Positions 48,901-61,255 of a DNA stretch of 64,000 nt are shown here, one piece after another; positions within the stretch are counted from its first letter, which is position 1; every line of letters starts with the position of its first letter. This DNA is from Adineta ricciae (taxonomy: Eukaryota > Rotifera > Eurotatoria > Adinetida > Adinetidae). The notes under the pieces are model-generated. The model was not told the DNA's origin. It did not search any database and was given only the letters and a program-made list of their open reading frames with translations. The translations under genes and the position numbers were made by a program. Location of the stretch: positions 1 through 64,000 of the forward strand of contig CAJNOJ010000322.1 of NCBI GenBank assembly GCA_905250025.1. The letters are read 5' to 3'.

Positions 48901-50589
48901 GATATCTCTACTTCGATATCAGCTCGAGAACCTAAACCAACTCGACAACTCATTTCTCGTCGAAAGTAATCAATGCTTGCTTGCCATTCTTGTAAATCTT
49001 GGCAAATACTTCCAAGTGATGAATATATATCAGCCATTTCAGTTTCATCGAGATTTATCTCTTGTGCATGTTTTAACTAAAGGAAATCGATTTGATTTTC
49101 AACAGGATTTCACTTGCCGGGGACTTTTTACTTGTTTCAAGTAATAGGTTTTACTTTTCTCATTGCGTTTCAAATGAGAAAATACATCCGCACATTTCTC
49201 GGCCAGTTTCATCTTATTCCGAAGATTCGTCTCTTGCTCATATCGATCTTCCAATCCAGTCAGAATTCGTTGCACTATAATCAAAATCATCCTGTATTTT
49301 TCTCTCCTTGCACTTGAAATCAGATAAGATTTACCATCAGCTAGATCTCGTCTAGCTTTGTCTTTGATTGGATCATTTTTTCGGTATCGATAGATTTTTA
49401 ACAGATAACTTTTTGCACCTTGATAATCATCGAAGAGTAAAAGTGCCTAGACACACATCGATCAAGATGTCCTGAAAAGGTTGTCCGTCATGAACTTCAT
49501 TACCTGAGCAATGTCATGCAAACAAGAAAGGTATTCTGTCGTATTCTTTGCTAATTGAGCGTATCGAACAGCTTGTTCCATAGTTGTAATAATTTCTTTC
49601 TTATATTGTAAGAAATTTGGTACACTAAGGTAAAATGTTGAGACCGATGAATGAAGACGCGCTAATTCTTCATGTAATTGATGTTTTCTGAAAACAAACA
49701 CATAGAGGAACGTTTGAAGCAGAATATTCAGATACTTACTTGGCAAGTTCAATAGCATTTTTAATGTATTGACTCAATGCTTTGAGACTTGAGCCGGATT
49801 TATCACCGGTTGTATACTTTTCACTCATGGCATTGGCTAAAATAAAGTTTTAGCGAATGGAAAATGAATTCTACTGTTTTTACCAACGTTGATATAAGCT
49901 CGTACGCGTTTCAGCGCTAAATCCTGTTGTCGTTTTTCTAAATCCTTGATTTTCATGCCCTGTTTCTTTTTCATATCGATATTTAATTGATAATCCAATT
50001 TTTCAATCATCAATAAACTATTTTTCGCTGCATCTAAGCTTTTCTTACATATTTCACGTGGAAATTGATCACGTTCAGAATCATGTAAGACATCATCTTG
50101 TAAATAACTTAACCAAACCCAATAGGTATGTGCTAAGCATGTATAAGCTTGTTCGGTTCGTTCGTCATCTGCATATTCACGTGCTGCAGAAAGGAAATTC
50201 AAATGATGTTTTTCACTTTTCTTAAATTCATTTTTCGCAAAATAACATTCGCCAATGAATCGATGATAATAGAGAATATCTTCGCGTAGATCCGCTGATT
50301 GAGCTTCGCGTAATGCGAGAGTAAAATATTTAATTGCTTCATCGTATTTTCCTTGAAAAGATACGAGATGAAATTTGGAATTGAAAAAAAAAGAAATAAA
50401 GATATTTACCAAGAGATCGACATGCTTCAGCTGTTTCATGATAAATATCGATTTTCTCCTTGGGATTTCTCCCGCCAGCATGACGAATTCGTTCAGCTTC
50501 TTTGAAGAGTTCTGCAATAATGAAAAAGACACTTTGATCGAGATGATAGTAGACTATTGTATATTACTTTGAAGTCTTTTCTCATCCAT
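45980..50589 (-). CDS. TONSL: TONSL (Tonsoku-like) replication-fork repair scaffold
   Basis: TONSL with MMS22L loads RAD51 at stalled forks and reads new histones (H4K20me0). About 18 exons in order. TPR repeats at 50.5-48.7 kb (ELFKEAERIRHAGG, KYDEAIKYFTLALREAQ, ILYYHRFIGECYFAKNEF). An acidic stretch at 48.5-48.37 kb. Ankyrin repeats at 48.3-47.8 kb (ESRLHLACKEKNG, GWTPLHEAANHGHVDIVRYLL, TTLIDACNSGRLDIIEVLL). A disordered basic linker (ASKRRRT), a ubiquitin-like segment about 46.8-46.6 kb, and C-terminal leucine-rich repeats (LKILNLSQNKFTSNGI, LLVLDLTGNTDID). This is the full TONSL order. Residues equivalent to the human histone-contact Trp, Glu and Asn of GWTPLHEACNYGH are all kept, as is the Asp of the next repeat. 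Start Met 50589 follows an acceptor (minus-strand AG 50607-50606). The upstream gene stops only 95 bp away. Confidence 0.9.
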
Positions 50590-50683
50590 TCGACTGTGTA
50601 TTCATCTACAAAACGTGAAAAAATGCGAAACTGGCCTAGTTTACTATTTGTTTCTAACAAAAATCGAATTTCCTATCGATATT

Positions 50684-51215
50684 CATAATTGAATTCGTTG
50701 TTTTAAATCATCGATAAGAGTTTTATAACTCGATAATAAATCTAAGATGTCCGATAAAGTCTTCTGATTATCTTTTCCCGTCATCATTTTCGATTGATCA
50801 GTATTCACATTAGATGACATCTGATGATCGATCGTCTCTTGAAAAATGGTCCTGAATTAGATGAAAAGAAAGCCGAACGACTAGATAAATAACCTTGAAC
50901 TGTACATCTCGATTACCATTGACGACCATCATAAACTTCGCGTGTTAACCGTACATCACCACATAATGGTACATCGAGTTTCTCTGTTTGTTCAATTTGT
51001 TTTTCGTTCGATTCATTAGTTAAATAATTATCAACATTAACATTATCATTATCATTCGTTGGAAGATCAATTAAGAAAAAATGTCGTTCACATAGACCAT
51101 TTGTATACATTGCTGGATGATTCAATGGTAATGAACGGTGACATGTTACCTTGCAGCAATGATGAAGTTTCCTTTCTTTATGTAATGAATGTTTCTTTCG
51201 ACGTAATTGTGTCAT
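50684..51215 (-). CDS. Small Cys/His-rich N-terminal protein, unrecognised (about 154 residues)
   Basis: Two exons; the first (from 51215) ends ...VYDGRQW and joins to TIFQETIDHQM over a short intron. The N-terminus has a basic start (MTQLRRKKHSLHKERK) and then cysteines and histidines (HHCCKVTCHRSL, GLCERHFF), faintly like the C3H-C3H zinc motif of KANSL2/INO80D. The spacing is not complete, so I do not assign it. A short acidic Asn/Asp region follows, and a C-terminal coiled-coil-like segment (LSDILDLLSSYKTLIDDLKQ) ends at TGA 50684-50686. It lies 95 bp upstream of TONSL on the same strand, with the TONSL acceptor in the gap, suggesting joint transcription. Confidence 0.55.
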
Positions 51216-51686
51216 CTTGATGTGTTAGAAATCAATCTATACGTATAGATTTTGTATAGCAAGATCGTAATCGATGTGCTAAACAAAAGAATTTGTCATT
51301 TGTTCGTTCGCTCGATTTCAATTGGTTCAATATATAAACGAACAAAACTATTGTGTGAGATTGTAGAGGGTGTGGAGAAGAAAAGAGAAAACTCATTGAG
51401 AGAGAGAAATGTGTTTTTTTTTATTGGGTTGAGAGTTATGTATATTTTTTTGTAAAATTGCTTGTTTTTCAGTTGGTTCAATTGAAATAAATACATTGAA
51501 TAACTATTCAGATGTTAAGTTACTGAGTTTGTTATGAAAATAAAAGTAAATGAAAACAACAAGCGTGATAATAAGTTGAGAAAAAAAAACAGCAAAGAAC
51601 GTGCATAACAATTTCTTTTTTTGTATTTTTCCGAAGTAGTAAGCGTTTTATTTATTCTAAAAGAAAAGTGAGCAGAAAAAGGCGCT

Positions 51687-53493
51687 CTATTGAGTGAATG
51701 TTTGTTGAGAGGAGTACGATTCGTAGCTACTGCTACCACCACCAGCAATACCATTGCTTGCATCAGCAAGACCAAGGCTGCCGAATTGAGTATCGAGACC
51801 TCCAGTAAATTCATTGGCACCAACAGCACCGCCGCTAGTGCTAAAAGTCGATGAGGATTCGTAGCTGCTAGATGCAAAGCCGCCACCGCCAGCAGCAGCA
51901 GCATTACCATTGATGACATCAAAGCCAGCAGCACCACCGACTGCTGAGAGACCATTAAGTGAGGATGAATTGAGGTCAAAACCAGTACCACTTGATTGAA
52001 AACTTTCGAAGTTCGAGGATTCAAACGAGGTTGCTGAATGAACTGGAGGTGACTGCGAATATTCCAGTGAAATGATACCCTCTTGCATGAAAGCTATAGT
52101 GTTTACTTACGATATCTTCCACAACACCAGCTTGTCGAGCATGTGAAATCAGAGTTTGAGCGTCTTCTAATTGAGCACCATATCGTGCCACATATTCAGC
52201 AGGATTAGCACGCTGTACACCCAAGTTTTGAAAGCGACGGACAACTTGAGCCTTGGGTGGTTCATAACTATACACAAATAGCAATTAGCACAAGTGTCAG
52301 TCAATTACTTAAGGTTCTATTTATACTAAATAATAATGTTACGTGGCTTTTGTACAACTGGAGGTGGAGCACGTTGAACGATGACTTGGCGTTTTTGTGT
52401 TAGTCGATACGGTAGCCAACGTTCAACGATGACATCACGTGGTCTAGGTGGAACAGGAGGAAGACGTTCAATAATGACTGAACGGGGTGGAACAGGTAAA
52501 GCTGGGAGCATTTTTGTAATGACTAAAAGGCAACAATAACGAATCTGTTTCTCTTTTGTAAACGATTTGTTTGATCGTACCTTGTGTGCCGACTGCTGCT
52601 GGAACTTTGGGAGGAGCTTCACGAATTACAATAGGTGGCAATGTTGGAGGAGGAGGTGGACGTTGACCTATTCAAGAAGACTATTACTCGTGTGTATGAA
52701 AACAGATCTTTTACGTACGAATGTAAAGAGGAGGAGGTGGAGGGGGTTGAGGAGGACGGACTTCTTTGATAATGAGAGGCTAGAATATATTAAATTCAAT
52801 TGTAATGACAATTTGCTGACAAGATTTTCTTTAGGATATACATACGCCTGGCGTTGGAATGGGTGGAGGTTGTAGAAATTTAACAATCACTCGTTGGGTA
52901 TAGGTTTGTTGACCACCTGGGGCTGGTCGTCGAATGATTTCAGGATTGGGATCTTTGAAGAGACCCTGCGCATCAGTTGCGTAGGTTGTGAGTGCGAACG
53001 AACGTTGTTCGAAATTATTTGAACCAAAACCGGCTTCACTGGTCGACGAAGTTGCTAGTTGACCTTGTTGGGCGAAGCCAGTATCTAAACCATTGACACT
53101 TGAAGCACTACCAGCGCCAACACCGCTAAAACTTGAAGATGACGATGAATAAAATCCATTACTAGCGCCATTAGCAACATCGCCATTTAAAAGTGCTTCA
53201 CCAGCACCCGCTCCATAATTGGACGATGAAGAGGATGACTGAAAACTTGAGTAACCTTCTTGGGCTCCACCACCGTTCACAGCAACACCAAAGTCGTCTT
53301 AAAAAAAGCAAACCAAACCATTTTCACATTCAAATCTCCTGACAAATTCGTAAATATTCCGTTCGAAACTACGTTTAGCAGTAAGTTTTTCTTCTTTCCT
53401 TTTCATTAACTCGCAGATGAACTTACTTCCGTTTATTCCATTTACACCAGAACTACTTTGATAGAACGATGATGACGATTCTTCGTAGGACAT
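51687..53493 (-). CDS. Ser/Gly/Ala low-complexity protein with Pro-rich 'VI-ER' core
   Basis: Several exons. Ends of the protein are low complexity (Ser runs; AVGGAAGFDVINGNAAAAGG; Gly/Ser pieces). The centre has short Pro-rich strands repeating a pattern like PRSVIIERLPPVPPRPRDV followed by IVERWLPYRL and RQVIVQRAPPP. Next comes a conserved-looking unit (RRFQNLGVQRANPAEYVARY). The alternating charged/valine repeats flanked by Pro resemble alveolin or articulin strips of the cell cortex and similar proteins of other eukaryotes. This is a by-eye impression without family proof. Structural role in a cortical or intracellular lamina is a guess. No signal peptide or transmembrane segment. Strong expression would fit the repetitive composition but is not shown. 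Confidence 0.6.
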
Positions 53494-56400
53494 GTTTCAA
53501 ATGAATAATATGTCGCTTAAACAGTAAGAATCTGAAGATAATAAGTAGATGAAAGCAAGCAAGATCAACAAAGTTGATTTCTATGCGTTAACTTGATGAT
53601 TGTTTTCTAGGAGGCTCTCTATGTATCTATTAAAAAAAACTGTACAATATAGATAATGCAAATCACTTTATATGTAATGGGGGGGAATGAGCTGTTAGTG
53701 TCTCTGTTTTTTTCATATATGGTGTTTAGTCGGGTGTGGAATTTTCTTTCTCTTCTTTTTTTTCTTCTTGTCGTCAATACTTTTCGTTGACATCGTCTTG
53801 TATCGGTATGCACGGTTTTACGTTTGATACGCAAGTAAAGACAAAAATTACACACTCGTACTACAACTGATTGTGATCGAAGGTCGAATGCTCCTATATA
53901 CGACTGAGGTATATGCGCATCACTTGCATATTTATTCATTCAGTCATTCATCTATTATTTCATTTGATCATCCATCATGTTTACGGGTGTGTAAGTCAAA
54001 GTCATCAGAGAACAGGAAAAATATTTACCTTGAAACGATGTTTATTTTCATTTCGACTTGCGAGTAAATCTTTCTAATATGATCTAATCATATTGTATAT
54101 AGCAAACATTTACCCTCAAAGGCTCATTTGTAATTGTTGATGGTTGATATAACTAACGATAGAGTGCAAACGAAGGTGTTCAGCTATCAGTCATCTAGAT
54201 GATGGCAATTTATCTTGTCATGGCCATATTGATATTATACAGGGACAGTAGTTTTAAAAGCAAACGTTTGATGCAAAAAAGATGCATCCATATGGACACA
54301 TATCTATTGTCTTTCATTGTTCTCTCCATTTTTTTTTCTATCAGGTTAAACAAAGAACAGGTGATTGAATGAAGACGCAGACAAGGACAGATGTATCATG
54401 CAGTTGATTTATCTGCAATACAGCACAAATGTTCATTTTCTTTTCTTTCTTTACAATTATACACCTTCCTGACATAATAGTCAATGAGATATTTATTAAA
54501 AGAAGAATGCTGTAGTTGTAATTATACAGGTGTCGTTTTTTTCTTTTACTTGACGTGGCATTTTGATGATCAATTATATAGAAACCAAGACACAATGCTC
54601 GTGAAAAGTAGAGTTTCATGAATTCAATAAATGGAAAAACACGATTTGGCTCAGTAGAAGATTAAAGTTAATTTTTCTTGCTTTTAATGTGAATATTTCG
54701 ATCATTGACGTGTGTTTACGCATAATTTTCATAGAAAATATATGAAGGTTGGAAGAAAAACGTCTTATCAATAACAAATAATGTCTCAACAAAGCGTAAA
54801 ATCGTTGTCTAATGACTTGTAATATAAAAATATCAAAGAAAAATTGTTCCGACGGACAAATATTAATTTTTTCTCCAAAGTTATTATTGAAAACCTTCTC
54901 CTATCAAAATACATATATCGAAATGCCCTGTGATGATGTTTTGCCTGTTCTAATTATATATCCAACGCCAAAACTGAAAATGCTCAAGTAATTAAAACAT
55001 TTTTTGAAGGTTATCGTCTTGACTCGTGTGTGCGGTTGTTTTGTTTTGTTTTGCATTATCGAACCTGTCTTTATACATTGAGGATGACTATCAACACTGA
55101 GCGAGAGATAATCATCAACAAGCGAACGACTAAATACATGCTGTATGATGGATGACGATTATTCGATGCTTGGCCGAATCGTTAAAGTTAATCGAAAACA
55201 CAAAATATCATAACAAAACTTTTTTTAGATACATAGTTTTGTTTACATCGATTAAATAAACTATTATTTTCATTAGCCCAATCATTAAGCAATAGAGTCA
55301 CTTTTTTTATTGATGTATTAAACAAATCTATGGTGTGAGAAGCAATAAACATGACACGATTTCGTTTATTTTCGCGAATTCGTCGGAAACCTTGATGATT
55401 CAGTAGAAAAAAAGCTATTTACTTGATTATTACCTATCGTTCTATCAGATAAAACTATTACAGCAGTTTTTTGACGTAGATTAACATCAATTAGACATCA
55501 TCGCTAATTAATCAGCGTGTGTGCGTCAGTCAACACGCAGTAATTAGCTGTGCTGGTATCAAAAATCATTTTTCGAACCAACGTTTCTTTTTACACATAT
55601 ATCCACTGATGAAATGTGTTACTTTTTCAATGTACATAATCACAATCGATCAAAAAAAGAACATGTACCTTGACGACTAAAATATCATACGACTAAAACA
55701 GTAAATAACATTTAAGAAAACAAAATATCAGTTAATGATCATTAACAAGTTCGACGAACATGAGATCATCATAGTTAGTAAATGAGGTTGTTGACGATTA
55801 ACAGAAAATGATTTTCTCTTTCTTCTGTCTACATTATCTTGGAATGTTAGTTGCATTTTGGTCGGTAGACATAGGTGATTGATTGTTGTATTTTTCTTTG
55901 CTGTTCAGGCATGATGAAAAACAAGTACGATGTGTATCTATCTTTTGCGATGATTTGATTCTTTCGTATGCTATCTGATGAATAATCAACGACAATTGAA
56001 GTTCAATTAAACACAATCACAAGAATTGAGATCGAATGATATTCAAACGTCATGATTTATACATCAATTAGACGATACGAAATGCTAGACAGATATGTAA
56101 ATACAAAATGTTTTCTTATTGACAAATCTAAATCTCAAGCGAAGTTAGTCTGTCCTTTTATCTGAAAGAAAAAACGTTGTGTGAAGTCATCTGAAGTGTC
56201 GCTTCGGGGAAATTACTCATTTTGAATTAGTACCATCGGAACGATCTCGATGACTTTCAATAGCAGACAAAAATATGATTGTTGATCTTTTATGGTAATC
56301 AATCAAGCATATCTTGAGTGCATATCCAGTTAGATATCAATTTCAAGTACGTTGGGTGATTCATCCGTTATTCATTCTCAATCAAGGAGATTAGTACAAT

Positions 56401-56549
56401 CATTGATTGATCAGAGCGTAGTTGGTTTGTCGTATTTCTAATGTATTTTATCAAAAAAATAATATTTATGACATGAGATATGATTTGTTTAGTTAATCAA
56501 TAGTTTCAGCCAGAAAGGATTCATATAAGTTTTTCTAAAAATGAGAAAA
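53494..56549. other. 3.1-kb gene-free region
   Basis: The longest stretch in the window without a gene I can support. It is AT-rich, with short frames on both strands that lack family similarity and codon structure. I see no tandem array, no transposon protein and no tRNA box. It contains the promoter of the low-complexity gene and the 3' flank of the dynamin-like gene. Confidence 0.5.
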
Positions 56550-58416
56550 TTAGTCGATGAATGTGAGAGGAAAACAATTCGGTACTTGTTTGACGCCAAC
56601 GTTTGTTTGTAAATGATGTTTGAATGCTGTAAACATCTTCTTTTCTCGATGATTAAGAACATCCTTTTGACGACTGAAAGAGACATTTAATGTCATCAAA
56701 CTAAATTCGATAAAATAATTTACCTTCGAATAAACTGTCCAAGGGAAAAAATGATTCCGTTGATTAGAAGAATGATTAATAATAGGGAATAAGTTGGATA
56801 AAAGAGAAAATCATCAATAACATTCTAAGAAAGAACAGAATCGAAAGAATCTCAATTCAAAGTATGACAAGTCTTACCAATGTCGAATCGATTTGCCATG
56901 TGGTTGAAAATTCGTCTGGGAACAACAATGGAATTCTTAGATGAGATGTTTTCACATAACGTCGAAAGATCAATATCGATGAAAGTATCATCAATAGTAA
57001 TGAAATAAATTGCACGATCGACAATTTGATATTCCACGATCGATGTCTAATTTGAGTTTTTCTATTCATTTGATTAACATTTCAAATAGAAGTCGATTCA
57101 TCAAACTTACTCGTGCAATATTAAACGATCAGCAATACATTGCTCTAAGCGTTTGGAATCATTATGTAAAGTATTCAACGATTTTTGTACACTACTAAAT
57201 ACCGCGTGATCGATAGTTGAACAAACTTCGTGAATTTGATTTGTACACCGTGTTTCCTGAAATAGTGAATGAACAGGCGCTGGAGTAGGAATGAATTGGT
57301 ACTTTGGCTAGTTCAGGTAGATAAATAGTTGGCATATCGAAGTTCGTTTTGGAGATTTCCGGTTGTCGACAAAGATTTTGAACGATTTGCATTAAGACAC
57401 GATGTCGATCACGATCGCTACCAGCTTCATCAGCTTTCGCTAGATAATAATGCATCTTTTCGGGATTGGATTTATTCAATTGTTCCACAAGTGTTAAGGT
57501 TCGTTTGCATAGTGCTTGGCCAATGGGATCAAATAAAACAAATATCAAATCAGCATGATTACCTGAATAGAAGGGAGTATATGTTTATAAGAAAGGATCG
57601 CATAGACTTCTTGAACAGACCGAGCCAGAGAATGGCTTGTTCAACATCAAATGGGTATGCCATGGCACCATCGACAAGACCTGGTGTGTCGACAAACGAA
57701 ACGAGAGGAAATTTCTTTTGTTTTGAAGATGAGATTTCTGTTGTTAAATAATTCATAAGACCTGTAGAAAAGTTTACTATGCGAAGGAGAAAAAAATCAA
57801 AATCTTCACAGACCAGGAATATTTCCTAGAGGACGAAGATAAGGAAATAAATGCATTGTAGCTGGACCCTACAAATTAATTTATAGAAGTCAATCTTCAT
57901 AGGCTTCAGAAGCTGGTTTTAGTATTACCATTAGTGATTCTCGTCGTTTACCACTTGTGATGATTGAAACTCCTGAAAATTCCAATAGATAAGACTATCT
58001 TCGGTTCCAGATTGCATTACCTTGGGTTTCAATTGCTACTCCAGTCCGTTGAACATTATCTTCGATGTACCAATTCACAAGAGAAGATTTACCTAAACAT
58101 ATCCAAGAAAACAAAATCACAGACATCGATTGTTTTAGTAAAGATGATCTCAAGATTTACCAGCGCTATGATTGCCGATGAGCAATATACTTATCTTCTT
58201 ATTTGGAGCTATAATCGGTACACCGAGCCATTGTGCAATTGTAATCAATCCTGAAATATTTCTCATGTAGAAATTTCTGCTTCGGATGAAAATCAAATCA
58301 CCTGTGTCAGGATGATGATAAATCTGTTCTATTTCATTGACAATTTGTTCATAGTGAGGTGTAATCATACGTTGCATGACATCAGGCAAACTACTGGTAT
58401 TAAATATCGAAGTCAT
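56550..58416 (-). CDS. Dynamin-superfamily-like GTPase with two C-terminal membrane segments
   Basis: Multi-exon. The N-terminus reads MTSIFNTSSLPDVM, then the GTPase domain: P-loop GNHSAGKSSLVNWYIED, switch I region with a conserved-looking TQG, DTPGLVDGAM (G3), and AKADEAGSD (G4-like, replacing TKxD). After the GTPase domain comes a helical region (IHEVCSTIDHAVFSSVQKSL). Two hydrophobic stretches (LSIVQFISLLLMILSSILIF and TYSLLLIILLINGIIFSLG) and a basic tail end at TAA 56550. This layout suggests a membrane-remodelling GTPase like EHD/sarcalumenin or bacterial-type dynamin families, but I cannot place it further. A 5' exon with ATG near 58530 could exist but does not join in phase. Confidence 0.75.
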
Positions 58417-59035
58417 GTGAAAAGTATCGACTTCAATGCAATGTGTATCTGTTAGAAAGAACGTATAACGATTATACTATTGATATATTATCTATAGACG
58501 AAGTGATAGAATCGTCTTTTTTTGTTCGAGCCATTGTTTCTGATCGAAGGTCAACTGATAGATGTCCGTCTTTAGCAATCATTTTTCTTTTTGTTGGTAT
58601 TGTGCTTCTTCTGAGTGTCAAATTATAGAAAGAATTAAAAAAATGTCATTTTGTCTCTTAACGATGGTGTCAGCTTTTGAAATAGATACACAGTCCTTTT
58701 TATTGTTGCCAGACATACACGCACACATTTACACTTATAGAAAAGAAAAATACAGGATAACCACGATGAATGTTTTTAGTTAGTTTATAGGTTGGATTGT
58801 TTGTTTGTTAGCTATATTTTTTGTTTAAAGAGAAGGAGAAAGACGCACTTGTACACAAAGAACAGCGAAAAAAGACAAAAAAACCATCATCCTCAGCAAG
58901 AAACAGCTTAGAGTAGTAGTGGTGAAAAAGAAAGAAAAACAACAACAACAAAAAATAAGTACACTGTGCATTATGATGATGAACAATGTCGTTGTTGCTG
59001 GAACAAGCAGCCTCACATATCAGAAAGTTTTCTTT
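58417..59035. other. Gene-free stretch between two minus-strand genes
   Basis: 619 bp of AT-rich sequence with A-rich and CA-rich patches near 58860-58960. No supported gene. Confidence 0.5.
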
Positions 59036-60390
59036 TTAATACGGATTTGAGCGATTGTCTCTACTGGAACCATAACTGGCTCCGCGACCTCCACCCCCGC
59101 CACCGCGATAGTCAACACCTCGATCTCCACCTATTTAACCGAAAAAAGTGATCTGTCAATGTATAATCGAAAAAGACCATAATGATATTTACCTCTGCCA
59201 CGGTAGCCACCATGATCACCACCACCTCCTAGGATAATAGTAAATATGATTGAATAGTTAAAGGACATAGAAGTTCGTTGTGACTATATCTACCTCGTCC
59301 ACGGAATCCACCACGACCACGAAAACCTCCTCGGCCGCCAAATGCCGAGGCCCGACGAGTAGCTAATGAGATCTTCACAATATTGGATAGAACTTCTTTG
59401 TCTATTTTGGAAAGAAACAATAAAATATTCCATCTTATGAAATAGAAAATCAAAACAAGATCATACCATTGTACCAATTGATAGCTGCTTGTGCTGCTTC
59501 CTCATCTTCGTATGTGATTGTTGCTTCGCCTTTACCTTCCCCAGTATTTTTATCCTTGTAAATCCAAATTTTCGGTTGACCTGTTTTCTTATCATTCTAA
59601 CAAGAAATGGTTAAATATCTATGTATTAATCAAGCAGTATCCTACTTTGATTACTCCAATTTGACTGAAAACGTCTCTAAGTTGTTCCGAAGTGACATTT
59701 CGAGGTAAGTTTTGAATGAATATCGTATCACGTTGAGTTTCCAACCCTGAATCATTGCTGCCACCACTGCTATTATAGTCACTACGACCCCGATTGTAAC
59801 CGCCACCATCATCATTATTACTTTGATGATCATTTCGGCTTCGATTATATCCACCACTTCCTCTATCATCGTTATTACTTCGGCCACGGCTATATCCACC
59901 GCTTCCTCTATCATCATTATTTTGATAATCATTACGGCTGCGATTGTATCCGCCACTATCATCGTTATTACTTTGGTAATCATTTCGACCACGGCTGTAA
60001 CCACTGTCGCTGCCATGACCTGCAGAGAGGACAAAGTGTGGACTGCTGCCAGTCATCATCCTGTATGAATTGTCAATTTTTGGGTTTCAAAAACTGACAT
60101 ACAAGATATATCAAAAAGTTTTCTGTTTACCTCCACCACTACGTGAATCAGAATAATTTCGTTTTTGTCCACTGAAATACGGAACTAAATTATATAAAAT
60201 CAAATAAAGGAATCATTTACCTGTTATTGTCATAATTATTTCGACCACCACCTCGTCCTGAATGATAATCATTACTTGAATAACTACTACCACCACCACC
60301 ATATCTATTCAATACAGAGAATCAAACAAAGAATTCTTAGCCATGGAAATCTTACCCATCACCACCGGAATCACGTCCGTATCCAGACAT
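59036..60390 (-). CDS. FET-family RNA-binding protein (FUS/TAF15/cabeza type)
   Basis: Several exons from Met 60390 (MSGYGRDSGGDG). An N-terminal Gly/Ser/Tyr-rich region is followed by a run of near-tandem repeats of the form GGYNRSRNDYQSNNDD. The RRM then follows (DTIFIQNLPRNVTSEQLRDV, GQPKIWIYKDKNTGEGKGE, EDEEAAQAAINWYN). The long loop with NDKKTGQPKIW and the RNP1-like GEGKGEATITYEDEEAA are specific to FUS/EWS/TAF15. A C-terminal RGG region (GGRGGFRGRGGFRGRG) ends in RDNRSNPY. FET proteins act in transcription and splicing and condense through their low-complexity domain. The RanBP2-type zinc finger normally present between RGG regions was not found. Confidence 0.85.
59740..60010 (-). repeat. 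Imperfect tandem repeats encoding Gly-Tyr-Asn/Ser-Arg units in the FET gene
   Basis: Five or so repeats of a Gly-Gly-Tyr-(Asn/Ser)-Arg-(Ser/Gly)-Arg-(Asn/Ser)-Asp core, each about 45-54 bp long, vary in length and sequence. The pattern is typical of tyrosine-based low-complexity domains. Confidence 0.8.
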
Positions 60391-61255
60391 TGGATGCAAA
60401 GTTTGAAATATGAATCTTAAATGTAAACTACAGCGAGGAATCAGACACTTGAAATAATATTGAAATGAATATAAAGAAAAGAAAGTAAACAGCACTTTCC
60501 CAATACTGCTACACATACAATGGATATGAACCATCGACGAATCAAAATTGAACAATCGAAATGAACTTGTTTCAAAAAGAAAATTTGCACATATGAAATA
60601 AATTAAATTAATTCAACTATGAGAAAACTAATTCGAGAATAGTATTATAATAAAAGTTGAAAACAACTGTCATTGACAAGTGTCACCATCTATCTCTTCA
60701 ATGTTTTATCACATCAAAATATGAACAGATCAACAAGAGAACGAGAGGATAGGTAATTACTCCTTCACCCACCCACTCACCTAGACTCTCTAGATTTACG
60801 AAGATCAGAGCCAGAGTAATTGCCCATCAAGGTACAGAAGTAGTGAAAGATATCAAACTGTACTTGACAAAGAGAAGAAACGATTTCAAACGACAACATT
60901 GATTAACGATGGAAAATGACGTGATTTTCTCGTGTCAAACATTCTTATGTTTGATAGACAATTAGAAATGTTGCGATGGAAGAACAATTCACTAACTAGA
61001 TGAACAAAAAAGATTCTAGAAAAGTTCGATTCAAACACTATGAGTGTAGTTCTTCAGGAAATAAGTGTAAACATTTCCATATGAAAATTATTTGAAAAAA
61101 AAACATGATTGCTTATCGAAGTTATAGCCATGTAATTGGTCTTTTTTGACTTTCATGTAAAAGAATGAAATTTAATGATACTCATAGCTATCATCTATTT
61201 TATAAACGAAAATCAAGCAAATATACAATAGATTATTTACAAAACAGAATAAAAA
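60391..61255. other. Gene-free stretch
   Basis: 865 bp of AT-rich sequence between the FET start and the cereblon 3' end. No coding or RNA feature is supported. Confidence 0.5.

Noticed and set aside
58440..58540. Upstream exon with ATG for the dynamin-like gene
   Set aside because: No donor in the needed phase joins it to the GTPase frame, so the start was left at 58416.
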